From Dehalococcoidales bacterium (GTDB lineage Bacteria; Chloroflexota; Dehalococcoidia; Dehalococcoidales; UBA3254): 62,128 bases of DNA. Positions within the stretch are counted from its first letter, which is position 1. The number at the start of each line of letters is the position of its first letter. This document shows positions 48,747 through 57,773 of the stretch, piece by piece. Both the position numbers and the translations under genes were made by a program. The stretch covers positions 1 to 62,128 of the forward strand of contig JAFGOB010000012.1 in NCBI GenBank assembly GCA_016926695.1, in the 5' to 3' direction. The notes under the pieces are model-generated. The model had not been told where the DNA came from, made no database searches, and was given only the letters and a program-made list of their open reading frames with translations.

Positions 48747-51700
48747 TTATCCGCGGATCAGGTAGGTCATGCTGCCGCCGGTAATGGTCTCGTTGCGGAA
48801 TGAAAGGATGATATAGACCAGGTTCCAGGAGTCTGTCCCGGTGGGCAGGTTGATCTGGGCGGTGGTATCTCCGGCGCTGATCCAGCCGCTTTCCCATGTG
48901 ATGGAAAAGGTATCTATATCCACGCCGGAGGCGCTTATATCAGGTGAGGCGGAATTCCAGACGTTGTTGTAGGGGCTGGCTGAATTGCTGAGATAGTTAC
49001 TGCTGCCGTTGATGGTTATATAATCGCCGGTATAAGGAAGATCGCCTTCGCCCACGAAGCAGGTCAGTTTCGCCGCGTTGGTCTCCCAGCTTCCGTCCTC
49101 GTTTTGCACCCTGGCCGGCACCACGAAGCCGCTGACGATACCGCCGTCCTGGCCGTCGCCGTCAAAGTCGATATCGGAGTATTCGCCGCCATAGGAGAAC
49201 TGGTCGTAGAGGAAAAGCTGGTGCCCCAGTGTCTCCGCGCTGGTGTAAACCAGTACCAGCGACCAGCCGGCATAGGCCCAGTTGTCCTCCGGGTAAGTCG
49301 TGGCGTCAACGTCCCGTACTTCGTAGGTACCCCAGCCCGGGTAGTTGGTGGCCGGGTCTTCCGCCTTGGTGCTGTACGTTCTGACCAGGTCGGTCACATC
49401 CCTGAAACAGGAATACGAGTATCCTTTATAGGTAGAGCCTTCAATATTGCGCATTAGCTGGGCCTCGCTGGCTATCAGTGGGGATGAGCCTTCCTGGGGT
49501 TGACCGTTCGCGTCAAGGTAGACCTGGGCGCCATTGATTAATAAGGTAATTTGATGGTCCGGCACCATGATGGAGATATTGTCTATATTGCAGCATAGTC
49601 CCGGTGCGCTCATACCGGCCAGACGTAGACGCATTTTAAACTGGCCGGTCAGGTACTGGCTGGGCACAACCAGCGAGTAGTGCACAGCCGAAGTCCCGAT
49701 GTCTTCTCTGAAGGCCTGGAACAGGGCATGGGAATCACCCCACCAGGTTGTGCCGTTGTCACCGGAGAAGTCCACGTCCAGACCGTCCGCATCCGAATAT
49801 TCCACGGTAACGATGAAATCATCGAGATAACAGCAGCGGTATGAAGAGAAACCCGTCATGTAGAAACGGATCTTTACCGTATCGGTCAGGTACTCCTGTG
49901 GAACGGATACTGTGAAATTTCTGTTATAAGGCCTGCTGGTGGGCGTTCCGGCAATTTCGGTATCGAACTGCTCGGAGGAAGTAGCAAAATCGTCATTCGA
50001 GAAGGCGAAATACAGCTTGTCACCGCTTTCGAGGGTGGTATTTCTCCACTGTTTCCAGGAAATATTGACCGTACTGCCGGATGCCGATGAAAGGTCCAGG
50101 ATGCTGCTTTTTAATGTCAAAAAGGTGTAGTCGTCAGGGCCGGGAGAGGGATCGGGGTCATAGCATCCCTTGAAAGCGTAGTTATAGCTGACTCTTGCTC
50201 TATCCCAGGCGGTATCATCGTAAGGATCTGTGCCGCTGCGGTCCCAGTTATCGAAGTTGCCACAGCTCTCGCTAAAAAGGGAAGTGGGGGAAGAAATCCA
50301 CTGGTCCCAGGCCAGCGTCACCATCTTGGGCCCGTATGAGCTCAGGTCGACGGCGGTCTTCATGGTCAGGTAGCGGTTGGAATCATCCCCGCTGTGATGT
50401 GCCTGGTAATTGTAGGGAGAATAACCGATATAGGACCAGTCGCCGCCGTTGACCCACAGGTTGGTGCTGAGATTGGTGCTGCTGCAGGTATCCGAGAAAA
50501 CGGGAGAAGCCGATTTCCAGGCCGACCAGTAGAGGTAGGCCGCCGCTACCTCGGCGTCTGCGGGAATGTTGCTGCCGGTAACAGTAGCGTTGCTTGGATC
50601 GACCACCGTATCCCGGTAGTTATTGCCGTTGGTGTCCTTGAGCAGTGTGTTACCCGTGGCATAATATTCCCCGTTGATGGCCCCCGATTGCTTGCGCAGC
50701 TCTCTTTTAGCCAGAAAGGTATCGACTTCAGTATCTCCTGCCTCCGCATGTATCTTGAAGACCTTGACGTCAATATCCCAGGTGAACAGGGGAGTCTCGT
50801 TGACCAGGTCTACCTCTTTCCCGGTAATCCATGAGACCGCATCCGGTTGGGTTGGAAGGCTGACGGTTTCTCCCGAACCGTGGCTTTGATCGATGGAGCC
50901 GGGCCCGCTGGAAGGAATGCCGCTGAAGGTAGTGGCTGTGACGGCGGTATAAGTGACCAGTTCTGACTCACCGGGCAGAATGAGGCTGCCCGCGGTGGGG
51001 AAACCGGTGGTGCTGGCTACCTGTATGGAAGTTGCACCGGCTGAGGCTGACGCCGAGAGCTGAGTGGAGGTATTGCCGGAGCGAATAAAATCAAAGGTGA
51101 TATCGGAAGTTATAGGGCTGTCCGAGTCATTCGCTCCCGGGAATGAGATGAAAGAAAGCGAATCGAAACTCCAGATTATCGACTGGCCTCCGTGGTAATC
51201 ACTGACTGCCGGGACGGAAAAATAGTCCTCCCCGGCTTCCTCCAGGTTGCTGCTGCCGGTGACAAAGGTAAAACCTGGAGGCAGCCAGACCCCGATTGAG
51301 TCGATCAACAGGGTTTTGTCCATCTCGGGGTTATGAGTGAGAGTGATTTTCAGGCTCTGAATTGAGTTACCTACTGGACCTGTGGTCACCATGATGGTGT
51401 CATCATTAGCCGAGGCCGAGGCTGCTTCGATTGTTGGAACGGCGATATTACCGGGCATCCATAAATTTTGAACGGTCACATCCACGTCCACCCCGTTTTT
51501 CTGCTCGGGGAGCGAATACTGCCATTCCGTGTTGAAGTCATATTCGTCGTAATCCGCTGGGCTGTCCAGAGAGTCCAGGTGACCATATTTAATCTTCCAC
51601 ATGCCGTCTTCGACACCAGCGTCAGCAGCATAAAGAGAGGCCGACTTTTTATCGAAAACTTTCCCGCTTTTCAGTCCGGTGCCCATAAAGGAGACCAGCG

Positions 51701-51806
51701 GTACTATCAGCAGAAAGCCCAGCAGCATGAAAGCCAGGGTAATGAGGATTATTTCACCCCGCTCCTGACGGTGTATTTTTAATAATTCCCTGATTAATTT
51801 ACTCAT
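48747..51806 (-). CDS. Large type IV pilus-associated surface protein
   Basis: A 1019-residue protein. A membrane segment near residues 18-42 is followed by S-A-S-L-Y-A-A-D-A-G-V-E-D-G-M-W, the region typical of PilX-like minor pilins. The rest is beta-rich and extracellular in character (Ser/Thr/Gly/Asp, few Lys), with repeated jelly-roll-like units around 430-760 (W-x-x-W, C-C-Y-L-D-D / C-C-N-I-D-N-I). The C-terminal part has S-G-V-D-I-D-T-F and D-T-T-A-Q-I-N-L-P-T-G-T-D, as in secreted DUF11-like or DUF3344-type proteins. It probably caps or extends a pilus. It has an unusual size for a pilin-like protein. Confidence 0.7.
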   Translation of the reverse strand: MSKLIRELLKIHRQERGEIILITLAFMLLGFLLIVPLVSFMGTGLKSGKVFDKKSASLYAADAGVEDGMWKIKYGHLDSLDSPADYDEYDFNTEWQYSLPEQKNGVDVDVTVQNLWMPGNIAVPTIEAASASANDDTIMVTTGPVGNSIQSLKITLTHNPEMDKTLLIDSIGVWLPPGFTFVTGSSNLEEAGEDYFSVPAVSDYHGGQSIIWSFDSLSFISFPGANDSDSPITSDITFDFIRSGNTSTQLSASASAGATSIQVASTTGFPTAGSLILPGESELVTYTAVTATTFSGIPSSGPGSIDQSHGSGETVSLPTQPDAVSWITGKEVDLVNETPLFTWDIDVKVFKIHAEAGDTEVDTFLAKRELRKQSGAINGEYYATGNTLLKDTNGNNYRDTVVDPSNATVTGSNIPADAEVAAAYLYWSAWKSASPVFSDTCSSTNLSTNLWVNGGDWSYIGYSPYNYQAHHSGDDSNRYLTMKTAVDLSSYGPKMVTLAWDQWISSPTSLFSESCGNFDNWDRSGTDPYDDTAWDRARVSYNYAFKGCYDPDPSPGPDDYTFLTLKSSILDLSSASGSTVNISWKQWRNTTLESGDKLYFAFSNDDFATSSEQFDTEIAGTPTSRPYNRNFTVSVPQEYLTDTVKIRFYMTGFSSYRCCYLDDFIVTVEYSDADGLDVDFSGDNGTTWWGDSHALFQAFREDIGTSAVHYSLVVPSQYLTGQFKMRLRLAGMSAPGLCCNIDNISIMVPDHQITLLINGAQVYLDANGQPQEGSSPLIASEAQLMRNIEGSTYKGYSYSCFRDVTDLVRTYSTKAEDPATNYPGWGTYEVRDVDATTYPEDNWAYAGWSLVLVYTSAETLGHQLFLYDQFSYGGEYSDIDFDGDGQDGGIVSGFVVPARVQNEDGSWETNAAKLTCFVGEGDLPYTGDYITINGSSNYLSNSASPYNNVWNSASPDISASGVDIDTFSITWESGWISAGDTTAQINLPTGTDSWNLVYIILSFRNETITGGSMTYLIRG

Positions 51807-52121
51807 GATTTATACAGTTATGCCAGGGTTAAATCGCATAAATCCCTCAATTTATTTTTCACCCTCACCCTGACCCTCTCCCATCAAGGGAGAGGGGATG
51901 GAGTGGAGGAATCCTTACCTTTGTTTTCTCTCCCATCAAGGGAGAGGAAAATGGAGGGGGCATATAAGCCCTTCTTATTCCTGAACTTCATTCAGGCCCC
52001 CTCTGGCACCTGGTGGCTCCCCGCTATCCTTGTTCGCTGCGGTAGCCTCCTCGGTGATTCCTCAGTCAGGTTACGGAACGAGAGAGAAGTTAAGTTATAT
52101 TCAACTTGATACATGTAATTA
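51807..52121. repeat. Composite dispersed repeat, copy C, within pilin cluster
   Basis: Two copies of CTCTCCC-ATCAA-GGGAGAG (51876-51894 and 51928-51946) form tandem hairpins. The flanking ctcaccctgaccctctccc is the complement of the tail seen at 5313 and 30034. Further along, ttcttattcctgaacttcattcagg (51975-51999) matches copy B, and ccgctatccttgttcgctgcgg (52021-52042) matches copy A. No gene. It separates the pilin genes from the large surface-protein gene. Confidence 0.75.
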
Positions 52122-52637
52122 CTAAGACCCGGGCCGGGGGATGATTTCTATCCGGCGTGTTTCGCTGGCTTCTTTGGAGCCGGAGGGAAATACGGACGTG
52201 ATCGTTATAGTGAGCCTGTGATTGCTGGGACTGAAGCTGCAACTGGTATCATCCGTATCGTTGCTGATATGTTTGGCTACCAGCTCTCCGTTCCGGTATA
52301 GGTCATAAAAACCGGTAGCGGGCCGGTTTACAAGTTCGTAAACGATTTCGACCTCATTCGGCGGCTCCCATTCTGTCCAGGACAATGTCAGGGGAAAGCC
52401 TGAGACTTCGCCGGGCGTTATGGTCTGGGCTGACTGCACATCCCGGTTGATATAATAAAGCGCGCTTTCCACCTGTTTAACGGCGTTCATGCGGGCATTA
52501 TCGATATCATTTACTCTTCTGATCTGGAACAGTCCGGTGAAAATTCCCACTCCCAGCATCCCGGTAATAGCCAGTGCCACCGTTATCTCTATCAGTGAAA
52601 ATCCGCATTGTTTTTTATTGAGCTTCAGAAAGTCCAT
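52122..52637 (-). CDS. Type IV prepilin-like protein
   Basis: A 171-residue minor pilin candidate. The prepilin peptidase site is C-G-F-S-L-I-E-I-T-V-A-L-A with cleavage after Gly and methylation of Phe; the hydrophobic helix follows. The soluble domain is beta-rich (Q-S-A-Q-T-I-T-P-G-E). It is 7 bases downstream of another prepilin gene. It probably joins a pseudopilin tip or pilus initiation complex with its neighbours. Confidence 0.88.
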   Translation of the reverse strand: MDFLKLNKKQCGFSLIEITVALAITGMLGVGIFTGLFQIRRVNDIDNARMNAVKQVESALYYINRDVQSAQTITPGEVSGFPLTLSWTEWEPPNEVEIVYELVNRPATGFYDLYRNGELVAKHISNDTDDTSCSFSPSNHRLTITITSVFPSGSKEASETRRIEIIPRPGS

Positions 52638-52644
52638 TTATCTC

Positions 52645-53067
52645 TCAGCGTTTGGTCTTGCAATCTTCCAGGGACGTAACCTGACGCCCGTTGAAAGAGA
52701 TGGTTACGGTGATAGTCTGGATGAGAGAATCTCTTCCGTCAGGTGTCGAGGGTACAATTTTCCAGGCGTCGGTGTAAACCGCTCCCACGGTATACCCGGG
52801 ATAGTCCAGGAATTCATTGGAGTCCTCCCCGAACACATCAGCAGGGAGGATGTAAGCAGATGCATATTTTTGAACTTTTACGTATTCCATTACGCTCTGG
52901 GCCAGTGACCTGGCCGTATCCATCTGATCGGCCTTTATGGCTGCCCGCGATGAAGTGGTCATGGCACTCAAAAGACCCACACCTACAATACCGATGATTG
53001 CCAGTGCCACGATAACCTCGATCAGGGAAAAACCGTTCTCTGTTTTGACCATTTGCGTTTGTTTCAA
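52645..53067 (-). CDS. Type IV prepilin-like protein
   Basis: A 140-residue prepilin. The signal ends N-G-F-S-L-I-E-V-I-V-A-L-A-I with a Glu at +5, as required for assembly, then a hydrophobic helix (G-V-G-L-L-S-A-M). Either TTG 53067 or ATG 53052 could be the start; neither has a good ribosome-binding site. It is the first gene of the minus-strand pilus cluster. Confidence 0.88.
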   Translation of the reverse strand: MKQTQMVKTENGFSLIEVIVALAIIGIVGVGLLSAMTTSSRAAIKADQMDTARSLAQSVMEYVKVQKYASAYILPADVFGEDSNEFLDYPGYTVGAVYTDAWKIVPSTPDGRDSLIQTITVTISFNGRQVTSLEDCKTKR

Positions 53068-53477
53068 TTTTATTTAATAATTATGCGTTGCACCCGGCTA
53101 TCTAAATGCTTCCCGGAATATCCATCCGGGACCTTATTCAGGCATCAATAATGAAAATACCAGGCTTCCGTTCTCTTCCCCTGAAACGATAAACGCGGTG
53201 CGGGGTAGAAGAACGGCAGATTTAAAGGCGTGCCAATGCGCCTTTTAATACTCAGTAATTATCGGATTTTACCGGCCCTGGATTAATAAGCTTATAGTAC
53301 CTGATGGAATATTACTTTTGTCATGAATACGGTTGGAGGGGGATTCGATGGGGGGGACTGTATAAAAAGACTGCGGAAAGGGAGTAAAAACGCCGTTTTG
53401 TTGAAGGATAATGCCATAATACGATATAATTATTGTGGGTCTTGATTTCAAAAACAGTGTGCGGGAGGCCATTTTTT
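53068..53477. other. Spacer between pilin cluster and aspS
   Basis: AAAGGCG (53224-53230)/CGCCTTT (53239-53245) is a 7-bp hairpin followed by T on the plus strand. The aspS promoter is at 53401-53430. No gene is seen. Confidence 0.5.
53401..53430 (+). promoter_or_regulatory. Promoter of aspS-tig-clpP operon
   Basis: TTGAAG (53401-53406) and TATAAT (53425-53430), 18-bp spacer, about 48 bases before the aspS TTG. Confidence 0.6.
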
Positions 53478-55274
53478 TTGCTTAAAACGAATAATTGCAC
53501 TGAGCTGGGAAAGATAGATATCGGGAAAAAGGTAAAGCTGGCCGGATGGGTGGACCGTCGCCGCGACCTGGGTCAGTTGATCTTCATCGACCTGCGCGAC
53601 CGCTCGGGTATCGTCCAGGTCGTTTTCAATCCGGAAACGTCGAAAAAGTGCCATGAAATAGCCAGCCAGCTCAGGCCTGAGTATGTTGTACAGGTGGAAG
53701 GAATGGTTTCCGCCAGGCCTGACGGTACGGTAAATACCAGGGTTCTTACCGGCGAGATTGAAGTCCTGGCAGGGGAAGTTGTTATCCTCAATGCCTCCAG
53801 GACTCCGCCTTTCTACATCAACGAAGACAGCGAAGTAAACGAAAACCTGCGTCTGAAATACCGCTATCTCGATCTGCGGCGGAACAGGATGAAGAACAAT
53901 ATCCTGTTCAGACATGAGATTATAAAATTCATGCGGGAGTACCTCTACCAGAAGGGCTTTGTTGAGGTGGAAACACCCATACTGATAAAAAGTACGCCTG
54001 AAGGAGCACGGGACTATCTTGTCCCCAGCCGTCTGTATGCCGGTAAATTTTATGCCCTGCCCCAGTCTCCCCAGCAGCTCAAGCAACTTTTAATGGTAGC
54101 CGGGATAGAAAAGTATTTTCAGATTGCCAGGTGTTTCCGTGATGAAGATTCGCGCGCAGACCGCCAGCCTGAATTTACCCAGTTAGATATCGAAATGAGT
54201 TTTATCGAGGAAGAGGATATCCTCAATTTGCTGGAAGACCTATTTATTTCTATTGTCGAGACTCTCAAACCTGAGCTCAAGATCAATAAACCTTTCCTGA
54301 GGCTTCCCTTTCGCGAAGCCATGGAAAAATATGGTTCGGACAAGCCGGACCTGCGTTTCGGGCTGGAAATCAGCGATCTTTCGGATATCGCCGCAGCTAC
54401 TGAGTTCGGCATCTTTAAAAACGTAATCGACCAGGGGGGCCGGGTCAGGGCGATATGCGCGCCGGGGTGCTCAGGCTACTCCCGCGCTCAACTGGATGAG
54501 CTTAATACCCTGGTCCAGAACCTGGGAGCGGCCGGTCTGCTTACTATCGCGCTGGGCAGCGGTCCGGGCAGCCTTTCCGATCTTACCATGGACATGGTCA
54601 AGTCACGGGCGGCCAGATTCATGACATTGGAGCAGGTCAAGCAGATGGCCGCACGGGCGGGAGCGAAAATGGGAGATCTCCTGCTGATCGTGGCAGGAAA
54701 ACCGGATGTGACCCTGGATGTCCTGGCTGAAATGCGCAGAGAAATGGCCAGGCGGTTAAATCTGATCGATCCGCAGGAGCTCAAATTTGCTTTTATAACG
54801 GACTTTCCTCTTCTGAACTGGAACAAAGAAGAAGGTCGCTGGGAGGCCATGCACCATCCCTTCACGCAGCCCCGGGAGTCTGAGATCGACCTCCTGGACA
54901 GTGCTCCCGAAAAGGTCCACGGCAGGCATTATGATTTTGTATGCAACGGCTTTGAGATCGCCGGGGGTAGCATCCGCATACATAACCCCGATCTTCAGCG
55001 CCGTATTTTCCGGCTGATGGGATACCAGGATGAGAAAATCGAACAGCTTTTCGGCCATCTGCTGGAGGCTTTTGAATACGGCGCACCACCCCACGGCGGA
55101 GTAGCGCCGGGGATCGACCGTTTCGTGATGCTCCTTCAGGGAGAAGAGTCCATCCGGGATGTTATCGCCTTCCCCAAGAACCAGAATGCATACGATATGA
55201 TGCTGGATGCTCCGGCTCCAGCCAGTCAGAAACAAATAGATGAATTACATATGATCATGCGGGAGGAAGTGTGA
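53478..55274 (+). CDS. aspS: Aspartyl-tRNA synthetase
   Basis: A 598-residue class II synthetase. It has the N-terminal OB-fold (G-W-V-D-R-R-R-D-L-G), motif 2 F-R-D-E-D-S-R-A-D-R-Q-P-E-F-T-Q-L-D, the bacterial GAD insertion and motif 3 G-G-V-A-P-G-I-D-R. The open frame starts at 53433, but TTG 53478 gives the family N-terminus (L-K-T-N-N-C) and has GGGAGG upstream. With GatB in the genome, it may charge both tRNAAsp and tRNAAsn. Its stop overlaps the tig start. Confidence 0.95.
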   Translation: MLKTNNCTELGKIDIGKKVKLAGWVDRRRDLGQLIFIDLRDRSGIVQVVFNPETSKKCHEIASQLRPEYVVQVEGMVSARPDGTVNTRVLTGEIEVLAGEVVILNASRTPPFYINEDSEVNENLRLKYRYLDLRRNRMKNNILFRHEIIKFMREYLYQKGFVEVETPILIKSTPEGARDYLVPSRLYAGKFYALPQSPQQLKQLLMVAGIEKYFQIARCFRDEDSRADRQPEFTQLDIEMSFIEEEDILNLLEDLFISIVETLKPELKINKPFLRLPFREAMEKYGSDKPDLRFGLEISDLSDIAAATEFGIFKNVIDQGGRVRAICAPGCSGYSRAQLDELNTLVQNLGAAGLLTIALGSGPGSLSDLTMDMVKSRAARFMTLEQVKQMAARAGAKMGDLLLIVAGKPDVTLDVLAEMRREMARRLNLIDPQELKFAFITDFPLLNWNKEEGRWEAMHHPFTQPRESEIDLLDSAPEKVHGRHYDFVCNGFEIAGGSIRIHNPDLQRRIFRLMGYQDEKIEQLFGHLLEAFEYGAPPHGGVAPGIDRFVMLLQGEESIRDVIAFPKNQNAYDMMLDAPAPASQKQIDELHMIMREEV

Positions 55275-56644
55275 AAATTACTAATGACAAAACAGAGAGC
55301 CGCCAGGCCTACCTGACCATCGAGATGGAGCCGGCAGAGATAGAGGAAGGTCTGGACAAGGCCTATAAACGCCTGGTAAAGAAATACAACGTTCCGGGCT
55401 TCCGCAAGGGGAAAACTCCCCGGCTTATCTTGGAGCAGTACCTGGGCAAAGAGGCCTTCCTTGAAGACGCTGTAGAGCATATGGCGCCGGAGGTCTGGGA
55501 GAAAGCGGTAAAAGAGCAGGACATCAAAGCCATAGCCCGTCCGGAGGTTAACCTGGACAAGACCGATCCGGTGACCTACAAATTCGTGGTGCCGCTGGAG
55601 CCGGTGGTAAAACTTGGTGACTACGAGACGCTCAGAGTAGCCCGGGAAAGTGTAGAATTAAAAGAGGAAGACATTGATGCCGCACTGGAACAGATCCGGC
55701 GGCAGCAGGCTATCTGGGAACCGGTTGACAGGCAGGTCAATTCCCGGGACCTGATCATGCTGGATATTGAGAGCAATGTGGAAGGCCAGCCGTATATCAA
55801 TCAGGATGAGGCTGAATACGAGGTGATAAAGGAGTCCGAATACCCCATCAAGGGATTTGCGGAAGAGATGATAGGGCTTAAAAATGGCGAGAGCAAGGAA
55901 TTCAAGCTCAAGTTCGCCGATGACTATAACCGGGCCGAGCTGGCGGGCAAGGAAGTCTCTTTCAAGGTGACTATAAACGAAATCAAGCAGGAAAGGCTGC
56001 CGGAGCTGAACGACGATCTGGCACAGCAGGTAAATCCAGAATTTAAAACAGTGGCTGATATGAGGAGCAAGGTCAGTGAGGACCTGAAGAGAAATGCCGA
56101 GGAAAAGGCCAAAAGGGACTACGACCAGAAAGTCGTTGATTCGGTAGTGGAATTGTCCGAGGTGGAATACCCTCCCGTCATGGAAGAAATGGAGATAGAC
56201 CAGCTTATCCAGCAGCAGATGCAGCGCTGGCGGCTGGACGAAAAAGGCATGGACGCCTATTTGCAGAGCATTCAGAAAACGGGGGAGCAATTGCGCGACG
56301 AGCTCAGGCCTTTAGCCGTCAGGAGCATCAGGCAGTCGCTGGTGCTGACGGAAGTGGCACAGAAAGAGAAGATCCAGGTCGAACAGACCGACCTTCAGTC
56401 CGAAGTCGAAGGCATGACCAAAGACGTAAAACCGGAGCGGAAAGAAAAGCTGGTTGAGCTGTTAAACGTACCCCAGATGCAGGCCAATCTCGCCTCTTCC
56501 ATAGCCACCCGGAAAACGGTGGAAAAACTGACCCAGATCGCTTCATCTCCTGCCGAAATCGCGGAAAATAATGAGAGCGCAGAAAAAAGTGAAAATGCCG
56601 GAGCGGAACAGGCCGAGGCAGAAACCAAGGAGGAAAAAGAATGA
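55271..56644 (+). CDS. tig: Trigger factor chaperone
   Basis: A 457-residue ribosome-bound chaperone. The signature G-F-R-K-G-K-T-P-R is at about residue 41; a PPIase domain (about 150-240) and a long helical C-terminal domain follow, with an Ala/Glu-rich tail (A-E-Q-A-E-A-E-T-K). It receives nascent chains at the exit tunnel. GTG 55271 overlaps the aspS stop (GTGA), and its own stop overlaps clpP (ATGA), so the three genes are translationally coupled. Confidence 0.95.
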   Translation: MKITNDKTESRQAYLTIEMEPAEIEEGLDKAYKRLVKKYNVPGFRKGKTPRLILEQYLGKEAFLEDAVEHMAPEVWEKAVKEQDIKAIARPEVNLDKTDPVTYKFVVPLEPVVKLGDYETLRVARESVELKEEDIDAALEQIRRQQAIWEPVDRQVNSRDLIMLDIESNVEGQPYINQDEAEYEVIKESEYPIKGFAEEMIGLKNGESKEFKLKFADDYNRAELAGKEVSFKVTINEIKQERLPELNDDLAQQVNPEFKTVADMRSKVSEDLKRNAEEKAKRDYDQKVVDSVVELSEVEYPPVMEEMEIDQLIQQQMQRWRLDEKGMDAYLQSIQKTGEQLRDELRPLAVRSIRQSLVLTEVAQKEKIQVEQTDLQSEVEGMTKDVKPERKEKLVELLNVPQMQANLASSIATRKTVEKLTQIASSPAEIAENNESAEKSENAGAEQAEAETKEEKE

Positions 56645-57252
56645 TGGATACAAAGAACGTAATCCCTATGGTTATTGAGACAGGGGCCAGGGGAGGAGAG
56701 AGAGCCTTTGATATCTTTTCGCTCCTTTTGAGGGAACGCATCGTGATGTTGAATATGCCTATAAACGACCAGGTGGCCAACGTGGTTATTTCGCAGCTAC
56801 TCTACCTGGACAGGGAAGACCCGGACAAGGATATCAGCCTTTATATTCATTCACCCGGTGGTGTGGTAACGGCCGGTCTGGCTATTTATGACACCATGCA
56901 GTTGATCCGTCCCGAGGTCTCAACCATCTGTCTGGGTATGGCGGCCAGTATGGCCACGGTCCTGCTGACGGCCGGAGCCAAGGGCAAGCGTTATGCCCTG
57001 CCCCATGCCACTATTCACATGCACCAGGTGCTGGGCGGTGCACAGGGCCAGGCCGCGGATATCGTTATCGCAGCCAAGGAAGTGATGCGCATGGACGATA
57101 TTATTCGCGGAATATTCGTCAAGCACACCGGTCAGGCCATGGAAAAAATCCAGCATGATACCGACCGTGATTACTATCTGAATCCTCAACAGGCCATCGA
57201 ATACGGTCTTATCGACGAGGTCCTGGAGAAAACCGAGACAAAGAAAAAGTAG
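56641..57252 (+). CDS. clpP: ATP-dependent Clp protease proteolytic subunit
   Basis: A 203-residue serine protease. The catalytic Ser is in G-M-A-A-S-M-A, His in P-H-A-T-I-H-M-H, and Asp in D-x-[11 protein letters not shown] forms the oxyanion region. ClpP forms a 14-mer with ClpX or ClpA/C. Its ATG overlaps the tig stop. The usual next gene, clpX, is missing here; a terminator follows instead. Confidence 0.96.
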   Translation: MMDTKNVIPMVIETGARGGERAFDIFSLLLRERIVMLNMPINDQVANVVISQLLYLDREDPDKDISLYIHSPGGVVTAGLAIYDTMQLIRPEVSTICLGMAASMATVLLTAGAKGKRYALPHATIHMHQVLGGAQGQAADIVIAAKEVMRMDDIIRGIFVKHTGQAMEKIQHDTDRDYYLNPQQAIEYGLIDEVLEKTETKKK

Positions 57253-57297
57253 GCTGCCGGGCGGTGTTCAATCCGTTCAGCAAAAACGCACAATATA

Positions 57298-57330
57298 AAG
57301 GCGGGCGATGTATGTTGCCCGCCTTTGTAT
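57298..57330 (+). terminator. Rho-independent terminator after clpP
   Basis: AAGGCGGGC (57298-57306) pairs with GCCCGCCTT (57317-57325) and is followed by T G T A T. It lies 46 bases past the clpP stop. Confidence 0.7.
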
Positions 57331-57568
57331 ATGCCCTCAAGTTGTACTAATACAGAAGCACCGGATATTAATTCAACTTCTCATGGTTTGTGGAAACCGG
57401 CAATACAAAAGAAGAACAGGAGACTGAAAGAAACAAAAACAGCACCCATTTAGAGACTGGAACACCCTTTCCTCTGTTCCAGTCGTAGGAATCTCTGAAT
57501 TTAGAGGGGAGAAAAACAGTGATACTTTCTGAAAGAAGTCCCGGCCCTGTTTGCGACATATGTGAGCA

Positions 57569-57595
57569 TTGACACCGGATTATTTATGATATAAT
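57569..57595 (+). promoter_or_regulatory. Possible promoter of CaiB/BaiF gene
   Basis: TTGACA and TATAAT both match consensus, but the spacer is 15 bp, short of the ideal 17. AT-rich inverted sequence follows. Confidence 0.4.
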
Positions 57596-57773
57596 ACTAT
57601 GGTTAAATAATATAATATTATAATTAGTATATTGCGCCCCGGTAAACAGGCCCTCTTCTTTTGATCCGAAAATAATTAAAACAAGACAAAAATAGTAAAA
57701 GAGCCGGCAATGAACAGTCCGTCCGGAGATTAAGGGGGCGGAGAATGATTTGCGGCCTCAAAGGAGTGAAATT

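Larger units (their letters stand above)
57253..57773. other. Spacer between clpP and CoA-transferase gene
   Basis: Contains the clpP terminator, then AT-rich DNA with TTGACA (57569-57574) and TATAAT (57590-57595) at a short 15-bp spacing. A leader of about 170 bases precedes the gene. The open frame at 57368-57559 (minus) has no support. Confidence 0.5.

Noticed and set aside
52489..52908. 139-codon plus-strand frame across the two prepilin genes
   Set aside because: It spans the junction of two clear prepilin genes on the other strand and has no domain.
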